Source of the DNA: Oscillospiraceae bacterium
GTDB lineage: Bacteria > Bacillota > Clostridia > Oscillospirales > Oscillospiraceae
NCBI GenBank assembly: GCA_015067765.1
Contig: SVLV01000001.1
Span: 1-64,000 of the forward strand
Direction of reading: 5' to 3'
Length of the DNA: 64,000 bases
Part shown: piece after piece, positions 16,031 through 25,142 of the stretch
How positions within the stretch are numbered: the stretch's first letter is position 1
How the letters are laid out: every line of letters begins with the position of its first letter
The notes under the pieces: model-generated
Told to the model about the DNA's origin: nothing
The model's input: the letters and a program-made list of their open reading frames with translations, nothing else
Database searches by the model: none
Program-made: the position numbers and the translations under genes

Positions 16031-16059
16031 CAGCACCCCACAGGGGGTGCTGTTTTTTT
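16031..16059 (+). terminator. Terminator before pyk
   Basis: The 9-bp stem CAGCACCCC / GGGGTGCTG with loop ACAG is followed by TTTTTTT. It ends the transcript of the 407-aa gene. Confidence 0.8.
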
Positions 16060-16193
16060 GGTGAAAAGGAACGGTTTTCCGAATATTTATACATGAGAAC
16101 GGCCGGTCGATTGTCGTGAAAGAGAGTGATTTGATATCTTGACAGGGCGTTCATTTTTTCGTCGGCATGTGAGATAATACTGATGGTGTGCAT

Positions 16194-16222
16194 TTGACTT
16201 TGCCGGGGAGTGATGCTATAAT
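16194..16222 (+). promoter_or_regulatory. pyk promoter
   Basis: TTGACT (16194-16199), 17-bp spacer, TATAAT (16217-16222), 24 bases before the pyk ATG, so the leader is short. Confidence 0.8.
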
Positions 16223-16246
16223 CCCTATCCAATGGAGGATGATACT

Positions 16247-17659
16247 ATGCGAAAGACGAAAATTATTTGTACCATCGGACCTGCCTGTGCCAACGAAGAG
16301 GTGCTGACCCGGATGTGCCTTGCCGGCATGAATGTGGCGCGGCTGAATTTCTCTCACGGGACTCATGAAGAACATCAGGAGAAGATGGACCTGATCAAGA
16401 GGGTGCGGGAAAAACTGGAGCTTCCGATCCCCATCATGCTGGACACCAAGGGGCCGGAATATCGCATCAAGACCTTTCGGGATGGAAAGGTCGTGGTGCA
16501 GGAGGGAGCGGAGTTTATCTTCACCACCGAGGATGTGGAGGGAGATGAGCGCCGGGTTGCCGTAAATTATGCCGGGTTGACCCGGGACCTGAGTGTTGGG
16601 GACCGAATCTTGGTGAACAACGGCATGGTGGTATTTGAAGTCAGGGAACTGACCGATACGGAGGCAGTCTGCACCACGGTGGTGGGCGGTACGCTCAGCA
16701 ACCGCAAGAGTATGTCCTTCCCCAATAAGGTGATGTCCGGCCCCTACCTCTCTCAGCAGGATCAGGCGGATATTCTGTTGGGTATTGAAAACGATGTGGA
16801 TTACGTGGCGGCCTCTTTTGTTTCCACCAAGGAGGATGTGGTGGCTCTGCGCCAGTTTTTGGACAGCCACGGTGGATCCCAGATCGAGATCATTGCAAAA
16901 ATTGAGAATCAGGCAGGCGTGGACAATATTGAGCAGATCTGTGAAGCCTGTGAGGGCATCATGATTGCCCGCGGCGACCTGGGTGTGGAGATCCCCTTTG
17001 TGAAAGTGCCGGCTGTGCAGAAACTGCTGATCAGCAAGTGCCGTATGCTGGGCAAACGGGTGATCACGGCGACGGAGATGCTGGAATCCATGATCCAGAA
17101 CCCGAGGCCCACCCGTGCCGAGATCTCGGATGTGGCCAATGCGGTCTACGATGGAACTTCCGCCGTGATGCTCTCCGGTGAGTCTGCTGCGGGCAAGTAT
17201 CCGGTGGAGGCCGTGCAGAGCATGGCTCAGATCTGCGAATATACGGAGCAGAACATCAATTACAAGAGGCGGTTTAGCAGCGCGGAGTTCCGTATCAAAA
17301 ATCTTCTGGACGCCATTTCCCATGCCACCTGCGCTATGTCCATTGATGTGGACGCCAAGGCCATTGTGGTGTGCTCTGTTTCCGGCACCACAGCCCGCAT
17401 GGTCAGCCGATTCCGCACACCGGTAGATATCGTGGGCATGACCACCGATAAAAAGGTTTGGAGAAAACTGGCCCTCAGCTGGGGTGTCAAACCGATGCTC
17501 TCTGAGAAGTTTACCTCGGTGGATGTGATGCTCTATAAGGCGATGGAGTGCGTGAAGGAGGCTTTGGACCTGCGCAGCGGCGACCATGTTGTGCTGACAG
17601 CGGGTCCCATCAACGGCCAGAGCGGCAACACCAATACCATCAAAGTGGAGCGCGTATAA
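16247..17659 (+). CDS. pyk: Pyruvate kinase
   Basis: The start at ATG 16247 (MRKTKIICTIGPA) has GGAGG 8 bases upstream. About 470 residues, the length of the short form without the extra C-terminal PEP-utiliser domain found in Bacillus. Motifs: ARLNFSHG, LDTKGPEYR, AKIENQAGV with the catalytic Lys, the metal site MIARGDLGVEIP (near residue 240) and ITATEMLESM (near 270). The enzyme makes ATP and pyruvate from PEP and ADP in the last step of glycolysis; the pyruvate may feed the PorABCD complex encoded at 37706-40730. It has its own promoter. Confidence 0.95.
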   Translation: MRKTKIICTIGPACANEEVLTRMCLAGMNVARLNFSHGTHEEHQEKMDLIKRVREKLELPIPIMLDTKGPEYRIKTFRDGKVVVQEGAEFIFTTEDVEGDERRVAVNYAGLTRDLSVGDRILVNNGMVVFEVRELTDTEAVCTTVVGGTLSNRKSMSFPNKVMSGPYLSQQDQADILLGIENDVDYVAASFVSTKEDVVALRQFLDSHGGSQIEIIAKIENQAGVDNIEQICEACEGIMIARGDLGVEIPFVKVPAVQKLLISKCRMLGKRVITATEMLESMIQNPRPTRAEISDVANAVYDGTSAVMLSGESAAGKYPVEAVQSMAQICEYTEQNINYKRRFSSAEFRIKNLLDAISHATCAMSIDVDAKAIVVCSVSGTTARMVSRFRTPVDIVGMTTDKKVWRKLALSWGVKPMLSEKFTSVDVMLYKAMECVKEALDLRSGDHVVLTAGPINGQSGNTNTIKVERV

Positions 17660-17694
17660 GACGCCTCGGTGGTATCCGGAAAAACTGCATACGA

Positions 17695-17735
17695 AATCCC
17701 GGTGTTCCTATGGAGCGCCGGGATTCTTGTCTGAG
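17695..17735 (+). terminator. Weak hairpin after pyk
   Basis: The 8-bp stem AATCCCGG / CCGGGATT (17695-17702, 17718-17725) is followed by CTTGTC, a poor T tract. It is a possible terminator only. Confidence 0.4.
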
Positions 17736-17790
17736 CGGCTGAGACGGCGAAAAAAGCGAAAGAAAAGCTACCAAAACCGGGGAAGATGTG

Positions 17791-17802
17791 GTATGATATA
17801 AT
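17791..17802 (+). promoter_or_regulatory. Extended -10 promoter of lipoprotein gene
   Basis: TGATATAAT (TGN plus TATAAT at 17797-17802) lies 47 bases before the ATG at 17849 and has no good -35 box. Confidence 0.5.
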
Positions 17803-17848
17803 AGAATGAAAATGTGCCTGAATACAACGCACGACAGGAGGGAACCGT

Positions 17849-19195
17849 ATGGGCAGAAGGCTGAAAGAAATCGGATTGCTGATGGTAACGGCAGCGCTCG
17901 TTATGCTGCTGGCCGGCTGCCGTATGGAGGGGTCTGTGGAGGATCTGTTTACTCTTCCGGAGATTCCTCTGGCCTATGAGGGCCTGAGCGAACAGATCAA
18001 TAACCTGATCAGTAAGGGATATGAATATGCGGCCCCTACCGGTGGAGAGTATATACAGACTGTACAGATGGTAGATTTCAACGGAGATGGCGACCGGGAA
18101 GCGGTGACCTTCTTCCGGGAGGCTTCCAGCGAGAAACAACTGAAAGTTGCCGTATTCCAGCAGCATGATGGCGCTTACGAGCAGATGTGTCTGATCGAAA
18201 GCAGCGGTACAGCCATTGACAGTGTGGACTACCGGGACTTTGATGGAGATGGCAGCTTGGAGCTGGTGGTGGGCTGGCGGATCAGCGCGGAGGTGCGGAC
18301 CGTGGCAGTCTACCGGATCAGCCGGGAGCCGGAGACTCTGCTGCAGAGAGGATACACCCGTTTTGCCATCGGTGATATGGATGTGGACAGCAATCCCGAT
18401 TTGATCGTGTTCCGTGCCGGTGAAGAGGACAAGAGCGTGGCAGAACTGTTCATCTGGAAGCCGCAGGAGCAGGTGGCCGGTAAGGTGACCGCACTGACCA
18501 TCACCATGGGAGAACTGAGTCAGGGCAGTATTGTGCTGGGACAGGTACAGGAGAATGTGCCGGCCCTGTTTGTAACAGGAATCAATACCCAGAATCAGGC
18601 GGTGACGGATATTCTCTACTGTCGGTCGGGAAGCCTGGTCAATGCGGTGCTGAATTCTGCCACCGGCATCAGTCGTATGGTGGCACCCTATGCCCAGTTG
18701 GCTCCGCAGGATATCAACGGTGATGGTTTGATCGAGATCCCTGTACCGCAGCAGATTGTGATTCGGCCCGCGGTGGAGGCACAGACGGAGGATGAGGAGG
18801 CACAGCCTGCTGTGATGCAGCTGACAGGACTGATCACCTGGCGTCAGTACGATGCGGCAGGAAAGGGCAGGGATGTGAGCCGGACTTACCATGCAACCAG
18901 CGAGGGTTGGTATCTGATGCTGGAAGAGGGATGGAAGCAGGTATCCACTGTGGTGATTGATGGCGGCAGCTATGAGCGGCAGGTGATCCTGCTGCTGGAC
19001 GGTCAGCCGGTGGTGAATCTCTATACCATCACCGGTGAAAACCGGGAAAGCCGCGCTATGCGTGGTCAGCGCTTCGTGCTTAAACGACAGACGGCCACCA
19101 TCTATGCCGCAGAACTGAACGAGAAAGCAGAGGCTTACGGAATTACGGACGCATTGATTCGCAGTAATTTCCACCTGATGATCACCCACTGGTAA
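17849..19195 (+). CDS. FG-GAP/VCBS-repeat lipoprotein
   Basis: The 448-residue protein begins with a lipoprotein signal (VTAALVMLLAGC, lipobox Cys near residue 29). The exported part holds calcium-binding-like repeats VDFNGDGDREAVTF, RDFDGDGSLELVVG, GDMDVDSNPDLIVF and QDINGDGLIEIPV, as in FG-GAP/VCBS propeller proteins. It is probably anchored on the outer membrane leaflet as a sensor or binding protein. The response regulator/histidine kinase pair follows after 58 bases with no terminator. A linked signalling role is possible but unproven. Confidence 0.75.
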   Translation: MGRRLKEIGLLMVTAALVMLLAGCRMEGSVEDLFTLPEIPLAYEGLSEQINNLISKGYEYAAPTGGEYIQTVQMVDFNGDGDREAVTFFREASSEKQLKVAVFQQHDGAYEQMCLIESSGTAIDSVDYRDFDGDGSLELVVGWRISAEVRTVAVYRISREPETLLQRGYTRFAIGDMDVDSNPDLIVFRAGEEDKSVAELFIWKPQEQVAGKVTALTITMGELSQGSIVLGQVQENVPALFVTGINTQNQAVTDILYCRSGSLVNAVLNSATGISRMVAPYAQLAPQDINGDGLIEIPVPQQIVIRPAVEAQTEDEEAQPAVMQLTGLITWRQYDAAGKGRDVSRTYHATSEGWYLMLEEGWKQVSTVVIDGGSYERQVILLLDGQPVVNLYTITGENRESRAMRGQRFVLKRQTATIYAAELNEKAEAYGITDALIRSNFHLMITHW

Positions 19196-19253
19196 TGAAG
19201 ACAACAGAAGTGTACCTTCAGGCACACAACGGAGATAAAGGAGCAGGAAAGCT

Positions 19254-19937
19254 ATGAAAAAAGTATTGGTGTTGGAAGACGAGGCCAGCATCCGCAGTTT
19301 TATCATCATCAATCTGCGTCGGGCTGGTTACGAGATCGTGGAAGCGGAGACCGGTGAGGAGGCATTGGAGAAACTGCAGCAGCACACCGATGTCCGGGTG
19401 GCACTGCTGGATGTGATGCTGCCGGGAATTGATGGCTTTGAAGTTTGTCGGCGGATCCGGGCCAGCAACTCCCGCATTGGCATTATTATGCTGACGGCCC
19501 GTTCTCAGGAAATGGATAAGGTCACCGGTCTTATGACCGGTGCGGATGACTATGTCACCAAGCCCTTCTCCCCGGCGGAATTGACTGCCCGTGTGGACGC
19601 CCTGATGCGCCGCAGCGGCGGTGGGGAAGAAAACGGCGACCAGATTCAGCAGCCCCCGTTCCTGCTGAATACCCGCAACCGCACACTGGAGAAGAATGGG
19701 GAACGGATCAAGCTGACTCAGGTGGAGTACTCCATCATGCGGATGTTTATGGAAAATCCCGGCAAGGCCCTCTCCCGTGAGGAGATCCTGGACCTGGTTT
19801 GGGGCCGGGATTACTTCGGTGAGCTGAAGATTGTGGATGTCAATATTCGCCGTCTGCGTCTGAAGATCGAGGACAATGCCACCAACCCCACCTATATCAC
19901 TACGGTTTGGGGCTATGGCTACAAGTGGGGCGTCTAA
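19254..19937 (+). CDS. OmpR/PhoB-family response regulator
   Basis: 227 residues: receiver domain 1-118 with EDE acidic pocket, phospho-acceptor Asp53 (LLDVMLPG) and Lys in DYVTKPFSP, then a winged-helix Trans_reg_C domain (TQVEYSIMRMFMENPGKALSREEIL ... VNIRRLRLKIE ... VWGYGYKW). It binds promoter DNA when phosphorylated by the kinase encoded 36 bases downstream. The target genes are not evident; the upstream lipoprotein gene may share the transcript. Confidence 0.92.
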   Translation: MKKVLVLEDEASIRSFIIINLRRAGYEIVEAETGEEALEKLQQHTDVRVALLDVMLPGIDGFEVCRRIRASNSRIGIIMLTARSQEMDKVTGLMTGADDYVTKPFSPAELTARVDALMRRSGGGEENGDQIQQPPFLLNTRNRTLEKNGERIKLTQVEYSIMRMFMENPGKALSREEILDLVWGRDYFGELKIVDVNIRRLRLKIEDNATNPTYITTVWGYGYKWGV

Positions 19938-19973
19938 GCGTCTCGATTTTGAAGAAAAGCGAGGTGAGTGGCG

Positions 19974-21410
19974 GTGAAAAAGAGCCTTCTGGTGCGAGGT
20001 CTGCGGCAACGTTGGATGATCAGCAGCGTGATGCCGGTGATCCTGGTGTTGGCACTGATCGCCATTTTGATGTCTGCCACCATCGGCAGCAATTACTATA
20101 GCAATGCGCAGGACAGCCTGCAGGCCAAGGCAGAGAGCGGCGCGGATTATTTCAATACATATGTGCTCAACAGCTACAGTGAGTACTACCGCAATGCAGT
20201 TACCTATACGGCCAATTTCGATGCGGCCGACCGTATAGAACTCCAGTTTCTGGATGCCAACGGCCGCATTGAGACCACCTCCCGTGGTGCCATTCCCGGT
20301 ACGGATCCGGCGACTCCTGAGATCCGTGAGGTGTTGGAGAGCGGCGAAATGCGCCCCTTTATGGGAGATGATCCCATTACCGGGGAGCAGATTCTGGCGG
20401 TATCCAGCCCGTTGACCTTCAACGGAAGTGTAGTGGGTATCATGCGCTATGTGACCTCTACCCGTCTTATTGAGCGTCAGGTACTCATCAGTACTGTCAT
20501 CATCGTGGGTATTACCGCTTTGGTGGTAGCTCTGATGGTCATATCCAATCTGATATTCATCAACAACGTGGTGGCCCCTGTGGCTGAGGTGACGGAGGCG
20601 GCCAAACGCATTTCCGGCGGCAGTTACGGCATTCAGATTCAGAATCGTTATTCCGACGAGATGGGACAGTTGGTGGACAATATCAATGATATGTCCCTGA
20701 AGATCAGTCAGAGTGACAAGATGCAGGCGGAGTTCATCTCCTCCGTGTCCCACGAGCTGCGCACCCCGCTGACGGCGATCAGCGGCTGGGGAGAGACACT
20801 GCTGGAGGATGGAGGAGAGGATCCGGAGCAGCTGCAGCGTGGCCTGAATATTATTCTTAAGGAGTCCTATCGACTCGGCAACATGGTGGAAGAACTGCTG
20901 GAATTCTCCAAGATCGAGGATGGCCGCTTTACGCTGCAGGTGGAGCCCATGGACCTGCAGGCAGAGTTTGAAGATACCATTTATACCTACCGGGAACTGT
21001 TCCGGCAGGATGGTCTCAGCCTGTCCTATGTGGACGGAGACGAGCTGCACACCGATCCCATCGTGGGTGATCCCCAGCGGATCAAGCAGGTCCTGTGCAA
21101 TGTACTGGACAATGCCGCCAAGCATGGCGGCGCCGGAAAGAAGGTCACAGCCTCCTTCCAACGGGAAGGTTCCAACTATGTGATCCGCATCCGCGATTTC
21201 GGCCCCGGTATTCCCGAGGCGGAGCTGCCCTTTGTGAAGCAGAAGTTCTATAAGGGCTCCTCCAAGGCCCGCGGCAGCGGTATCGGCCTTGCTGTCTGCG
21301 ATGAGATTGTTACCCGACACGGCGGAACCTTTACCATCGGCAATGCCGAAGGCGGCGGTACGGTGGTGACCATCACCCTGCCTATTGAGGGGGCAGAAGA
21401 GGAAAAATAA
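19974..21410 (+). CDS. Sensor histidine kinase (PhoR/WalK type)
   Basis: GTG 19974 is preferred over GTG 19968 because GAGGTG lies eight bases before it. About 478 residues: membrane segment near 20-40, extracytoplasmic sensor (about 45-165), second membrane segment (STVIIVGITALVVALMVISNL), HAMP (VVAPVAEVTEAAKRISGG), HisKA with H-box SHELRTPLTAISGWGE (His near 260), and HATPase_c with NVLDNAAKHG, DFGPGIPEAE and GSGIGLAVCDEIV. It phosphorylates the adjacent response regulator. The sensed signal is unknown; cell-envelope stress is typical for this class. Confidence 0.92.
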   Translation: MKKSLLVRGLRQRWMISSVMPVILVLALIAILMSATIGSNYYSNAQDSLQAKAESGADYFNTYVLNSYSEYYRNAVTYTANFDAADRIELQFLDANGRIETTSRGAIPGTDPATPEIREVLESGEMRPFMGDDPITGEQILAVSSPLTFNGSVVGIMRYVTSTRLIERQVLISTVIIVGITALVVALMVISNLIFINNVVAPVAEVTEAAKRISGGSYGIQIQNRYSDEMGQLVDNINDMSLKISQSDKMQAEFISSVSHELRTPLTAISGWGETLLEDGGEDPEQLQRGLNIILKESYRLGNMVEELLEFSKIEDGRFTLQVEPMDLQAEFEDTIYTYRELFRQDGLSLSYVDGDELHTDPIVGDPQRIKQVLCNVLDNAAKHGGAGKKVTASFQREGSNYVIRIRDFGPGIPEAELPFVKQKFYKGSSKARGSGIGLAVCDEIVTRHGGTFTIGNAEGGGTVVTITLPIEGAEEEK

Positions 21411-21435
21411 ATCGTTCCAAAAAGTAGAACAGCTG

Positions 21436-21464
21436 TTGCATTGCGAGGAACGATGTGGTATGAT
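21436..21464 (+). promoter_or_regulatory. Promoter of DUF1385 gene
   Basis: TTGCAT (21436-21441), 17-bp spacer ending in TGTGG, TATGAT (21459-21464). Confidence 0.65.
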
Positions 21465-21514
21465 AGGTCAAGAGAGGGAAAGTCCTGTTTTGACCATAGA
21501 AAGGAAATTCCTAC

Positions 21515-22456
21515 ATGAAAAAGCAATCCTGTCAGTTCCGCACCTCCATTGGTGGTCAGGCACTGATTGAAGGTATTTTAATGAGAGGCCCGCAGAAGCA
21601 GGCAATTGTGGTTCGTTCCCCCGAAGGTCTTGTGACCAAAGTGGAGGAACTGCAGCTGGTGCGGGATAAGCATCCTCTGCTGGGCCTGCCGGTGATCCGC
21701 GGTGCGGTGACTTTTGTGGACTCCATGGCCAAAGGTGTCAAGGCGCTGATGTTTTCGGCGGACTATTTTCCCGAGGAGGAAGAACCCACTGCATTTGACC
21801 GTTGGTTGGAGAAGCATGTTCCGGCAGAAAAGCTGCAGGGTGCACTAACTTGGGTGACGCTGGTACTGAGTCTGGGCATGGCGCTGGGTCTGTTCCTGCT
21901 GCTGCCCACCTTCCTGGCCGGGCTGTTTCAGCTGCAGAACGCCGCATTGCACAATCTGGTGGAGGGCGTAGTCAAAATTCTGATTTTTTTGGTGTACCTG
22001 ATCCTGTGCTCCCGGCAGAAGGATATGCGCCGCGTCTTTTCCTACCATGGGGCAGAGCACAAGACGATCTTCTGCTATGAGGCCGGTTTGCCTCTGACGG
22101 TGGAGAATGTCCGTAAGCAGCCCAAACACCATCCCCGCTGCGGCACCAGTTTTCTGTTTGTGGTGATCGTTGTATCCATCCTCATGAGCAGCTTGGTATT
22201 TCCGCTGATCAATTGGCAGAATCTTTGGATTCGCATTGGGGTGAAGCTGCTGCTTCTGGTGCCGATGGTGGGTGTCACCTATGAGTTCAACCGATTCGTG
22301 GGCCGCCATGATAACTGGCTGACCCGCCTGTTGTCCGCCCCCGGCATGTGGCTGCAGAATTTCACCACCAACGAGCCTGATGACAGCATGATCGAGGTGG
22401 CGATTGAGGCGATGACCCTGGTTCTGCCGGAGAAGGAAGGTCAGGACAACTGGTAA
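21515..22456 (+). CDS. DUF1385 family membrane protein (YqhQ-like)
   Basis: The 313-residue protein begins TSIGGQALIEGILMRGP, the signature of DUF1385/YqhQ proteins, and continues with LPVIRGAVTFVDSM and the conserved FSYHGAEHKTIFCYE block. Four or so membrane spans are visible (about 108-135, 145-165, 215-240, 245-265). The function is not firmly established. In many Clostridia the gene precedes prmC and prfA, as it precedes prmC here. It has its own promoter. Confidence 0.85.
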   Translation: MKKQSCQFRTSIGGQALIEGILMRGPQKQAIVVRSPEGLVTKVEELQLVRDKHPLLGLPVIRGAVTFVDSMAKGVKALMFSADYFPEEEEPTAFDRWLEKHVPAEKLQGALTWVTLVLSLGMALGLFLLLPTFLAGLFQLQNAALHNLVEGVVKILIFLVYLILCSRQKDMRRVFSYHGAEHKTIFCYEAGLPLTVENVRKQPKHHPRCGTSFLFVVIVVSILMSSLVFPLINWQNLWIRIGVKLLLLVPMVGVTYEFNRFVGRHDNWLTRLLSAPGMWLQNFTTNEPDDSMIEVAIEAMTLVLPEKEGQDNW

Positions 22457-22487
22457 TATTCTACAGAAAGTGACAACATAGCGAATT

Positions 22488-23363
22488 ATGGCGATTACAT
22501 ATAACGATCTGTATATGGATATTCGACAGATTCTGCGCAAGGCCGGTATTCAGGCCGCTACGCTGGAGGCACGGGAACTGGTCTGCTTTGGCGCCGGAAA
22601 AACCCGTGAGCAGCTGCTGCGGGATGGTCGCCTCTATGTGCCGCAGAATGTGGAGGAGGAGATCCAGTCACTGGTGCAGCGCCATCTGGCCGGTGAACCG
22701 GTTGCCTATCTGATCGGTGAATGGGAGTTCTATGGTTTGCCGCTGGATATTTCCGAGCAGGTGCTGATCCCCCGTTCGGATACGGAGGTATTGGCAGAAC
22801 TGGCCATCGGTCAGCTGCAGGAGCAGGAGGATTGTCGGGTGCTGGATCTGTGCGCCGGCTCCGGTTGTGTAGGTCTGGCCATCGCCAGTCAGGTGCCCGG
22901 TGCCCGTGTGGTGCTGGGAGAACTGTCGGAGGGTGCACTGCGGATCTGTCGGCAAAATATTCGCCGCAACGGTCTGAGCGGCCGTGTGGTGCCCTATCAG
23001 ATGGATGTGTTGGCAGGTCCCCCTGCCCACTTGGGTGAATTTGATTGCCTGGTGTGCAATCCCCCCTATATTCCTACCGGTGATTTGGCGGGACTGGACA
23101 ATTCGGTCCGGGATTATGAGCCTCACATGGCACTGGATGGTGGGGAGGATGGGCTGGATTTCTACCGTGCCGTCTGCGAAAAGTGGCTGGATGTGCTGCA
23201 TCCCGGCAGCATCCTGTGCTTTGAGGTGGGGATTGGGCAGGCAGACAGTGTGCTGCGGTTGATGCGCACCAAAGGCTTTGGCGACCTTGAGATCCTGCCG
23301 GATCCCGCCGGAATTCCCCGGGTGGTATGGGGCCGCCTGTATGAAACGGTATATCAGTCCTGA
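22488..23363 (+). CDS. prmC: Release factor glutamine methyltransferase
   Basis: 291 residues. The N-terminal helical domain is followed by a Rossmann methyltransferase with VLIPRSDTEVLAE, LDLCAGSGCVGLAIA (SAM site) and the catalytic CNPPYIPTGDL (Asn-Pro-Pro-Tyr near residue 190). PrmC methylates the glutamine of the GGQ motif in RF1 and RF2. It lies 31 bases after the DUF1385 gene. The usual partner prfA is not next to it here; recA follows. Confidence 0.92.
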   Translation: MAITYNDLYMDIRQILRKAGIQAATLEARELVCFGAGKTREQLLRDGRLYVPQNVEEEIQSLVQRHLAGEPVAYLIGEWEFYGLPLDISEQVLIPRSDTEVLAELAIGQLQEQEDCRVLDLCAGSGCVGLAIASQVPGARVVLGELSEGALRICRQNIRRNGLSGRVVPYQMDVLAGPPAHLGEFDCLVCNPPYIPTGDLAGLDNSVRDYEPHMALDGGEDGLDFYRAVCEKWLDVLHPGSILCFEVGIGQADSVLRLMRTKGFGDLEILPDPAGIPRVVWGRLYETVYQS

Positions 23364-23421
23364 ATTTGGGACAATTCTTGTGTTACGATAGAGTAAAATA
23401 AGGAAGCGGAGGAATTGGAAT

Positions 23422-24525
23422 ATGGCAGTGAAGAAGGAATCTGTAGCAGCTCCCGTGATGTCTGATAAGAAAAAAGCGCTGGAGACCGCCATGCAGCAGA
23501 TCGAGAGAATGTATGGCAAGGGATCCATCATGCGTTATGGCGACAATGCTGAAATGACGGTGGAGGCCATTCCCACCGGCTCTCTGGCGCTGGATCTGGC
23601 GCTGGGTATTGGCGGTGTGCCCAAGGGCCGTATCATTGAGATCTACGGGCCGGAATCTTCCGGTAAGACCACGCTGGCACTGCACATTCTGGCACAGGCG
23701 CAGAAGCAGGGCGGCGAAGTGGCCTTTGTGGATGCTGAGCATGCGCTGGATCCCTCCTATGCCCGTGTGCTGGGTGTGCGGATCGAGGATATGCTGATCT
23801 CTCAGCCGGATACCGGTGAGCAGGCCCTGGAGATTACGGAAGCATTGGTCCGCTCCGGTGCCATTGATGTGGTGGTAGTGGACTCTGTGGCCGCATTGGT
23901 GCCCCGCGCTGAGATCGAGGGTGAGATGGGCGACAGTTTTGTGGGCCTCCATGCCCGTCTGATGAGCCAGGCCCTGCGCAAGCTGACCGGTATCATCGCC
24001 AAGACCAACTGCATTGTCATCTTCATCAACCAACTGCGCGAGAAGGTGGGCGTTATGTACGGCAATCCCGAGGTCACTACCGGTGGCCGCGCACTGAAGT
24101 TCTATGCCTCCGTCCGTATTGATGTGCGCCGTGTTGAGACGCTGAAGTCCGGCGGCGAGATGATCGGCAACCGTACCCGTGCCAAGGTGGTCAAGAACAA
24201 GGTGGCACCTCCCTTCCGTGAGGCGGAGTTTGATATTATGTACGGGGAAGGCATTTCCCTGCTGGGCGAGATGATCGACCTGGGCGTCAAGCTGGATTTG
24301 ATTCAGAAGAGCGGTTCCTGGTTCAACATGGGTGAGATCCGTCTGGGTCAGGGGCGTGATGCAGCCAAGCAGTACTTTAAGGATCATCCGGAGGAGGCGG
24401 ACAAGATGGAGGCCGCCATTCGCCGTGATTTCCATAAGCTGATGGGCAATCAGTCCAAGGCCGCCGCCCGTGCAGCCGGTCGGGCCGTAGATATTACCGC
24501 TGACGATTTTGACGATGCGGATTGA
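23422..24525 (+). CDS. recA: RecA recombinase
   Basis: 367 residues: Walker [10 protein letters not shown] (76-84), [27 protein letters not shown] and a C-terminal acidic tail ([11 protein letters not shown]). It forms the filament for homologous recombination and promotes LexA cleavage. I see no clear Firmicute LexA box (CGAAC-N4-GTTCG) in the 58 bases upstream, although a weak TTGGGA/TAGAGT promoter is possible. The 3' end overlaps recX by 11 bases. Confidence 0.97.
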   Translation: MAVKKESVAAPVMSDKKKALETAMQQIERMYGKGSIMRYGDNAEMTVEAIPTGSLALDLALGIGGVPKGRIIEIYGPESSGKTTLALHILAQAQKQGGEVAFVDAEHALDPSYARVLGVRIEDMLISQPDTGEQALEITEALVRSGAIDVVVVDSVAALVPRAEIEGEMGDSFVGLHARLMSQALRKLTGIIAKTNCIVIFINQLREKVGVMYGNPEVTTGGRALKFYASVRIDVRRVETLKSGGEMIGNRTRAKVVKNKVAPPFREAEFDIMYGEGISLLGEMIDLGVKLDLIQKSGSWFNMGEIRLGQGRDAAKQYFKDHPEEADKMEAAIRRDFHKLMGNQSKAAARAAGRAVDITADDFDDAD

Positions 24526-25129
24526 GAAAATCGAAAAGTCCAAACATAAGCAGGAGCGCGTGCTGGTGTTTCTGGAGGGGGGCGACCTCCTCCGGGTCAC
24601 CGGGCAGGAGCTCCTGCGCTTTGGCTTGCAGACAGGTATGGACTTATCCCCCGAACTTGTGGTACAATTACAAGATGAGGGTCGTCGATCCGAAACAAAA
24701 GCGGCTGCTGCCCGCATGGCGGGAAGCAGAATGCTGTCCAAAAAGCAGGTGATGGAGAAGTTGCTGCGCCGCGGCAGTGAGCCGGAGGAGGCGCAGGAAC
24801 TGGCCGACTGGCTGGAGGATCTGGGTGCCGTGGATGATGCAGCCTATGCTGCGGTTCTGGTGCGCCACTATGCGGCGATGGGCTATGGCGCAGGCCGGAT
24901 CCGGCAGGAATTTATCCACCGCGGTGTGCCGCGTCAGGTGTGGGATGAAGCGCTGGAGCAGTTGCCGGACCCATCGGAAGCGATTGAGACCTACATACAA
25001 AAGAAGGCCCACGGAACGGACCGAAAAGAGATGAAACGACTGGCAGATGCGCTGCTGCGCCGCGGTTTCTCCTGGCAGGAGATCCGTCCGGTGTTGAGTC
25101 GTTGGACAGACGATTTGGACGAAGAATGA
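24515..25129 (+). CDS. recX: RecX, RecA modulator
   Basis: I place the start at ATG 24515 inside the recA end; TTG 24509 is an alternative in frame. About 204 residues made of three-helix RecX repeats: [41 protein letters not shown] and [19 protein letters not shown]. RecX binds along the RecA filament groove and limits its activity. Coupling to recA is the usual arrangement. Confidence 0.88.
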   Translation: MRIEKIEKSKHKQERVLVFLEGGDLLRVTGQELLRFGLQTGMDLSPELVVQLQDEGRRSETKAAAARMAGSRMLSKKQVMEKLLRRGSEPEEAQELADWLEDLGAVDDAAYAAVLVRHYAAMGYGAGRIRQEFIHRGVPRQVWDEALEQLPDPSEAIETYIQKKAHGTDRKEMKRLADALLRRGFSWQEIRPVLSRWTDDLDEE

Positions 25130-25142
25130 GAGGAGTACCACT

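Noticed and set aside
16139-16178. TTGACA ... GATAAT as a second pyk promoter
   Set aside because: The spacer is 28 bp, far outside the usable range; the TTGACT/TATAAT pair downstream is better.
18000-21320. Long minus-strand frames opposite the lipoprotein and two-component genes
   Set aside because: They are His/Leu/Gln-rich mirror translations of well-supported plus-strand genes with no start signals.
23364-23421. LexA box before recA
   Set aside because: No CGAAC-N4-GTTCG-like palindrome is visible in the upstream gap.
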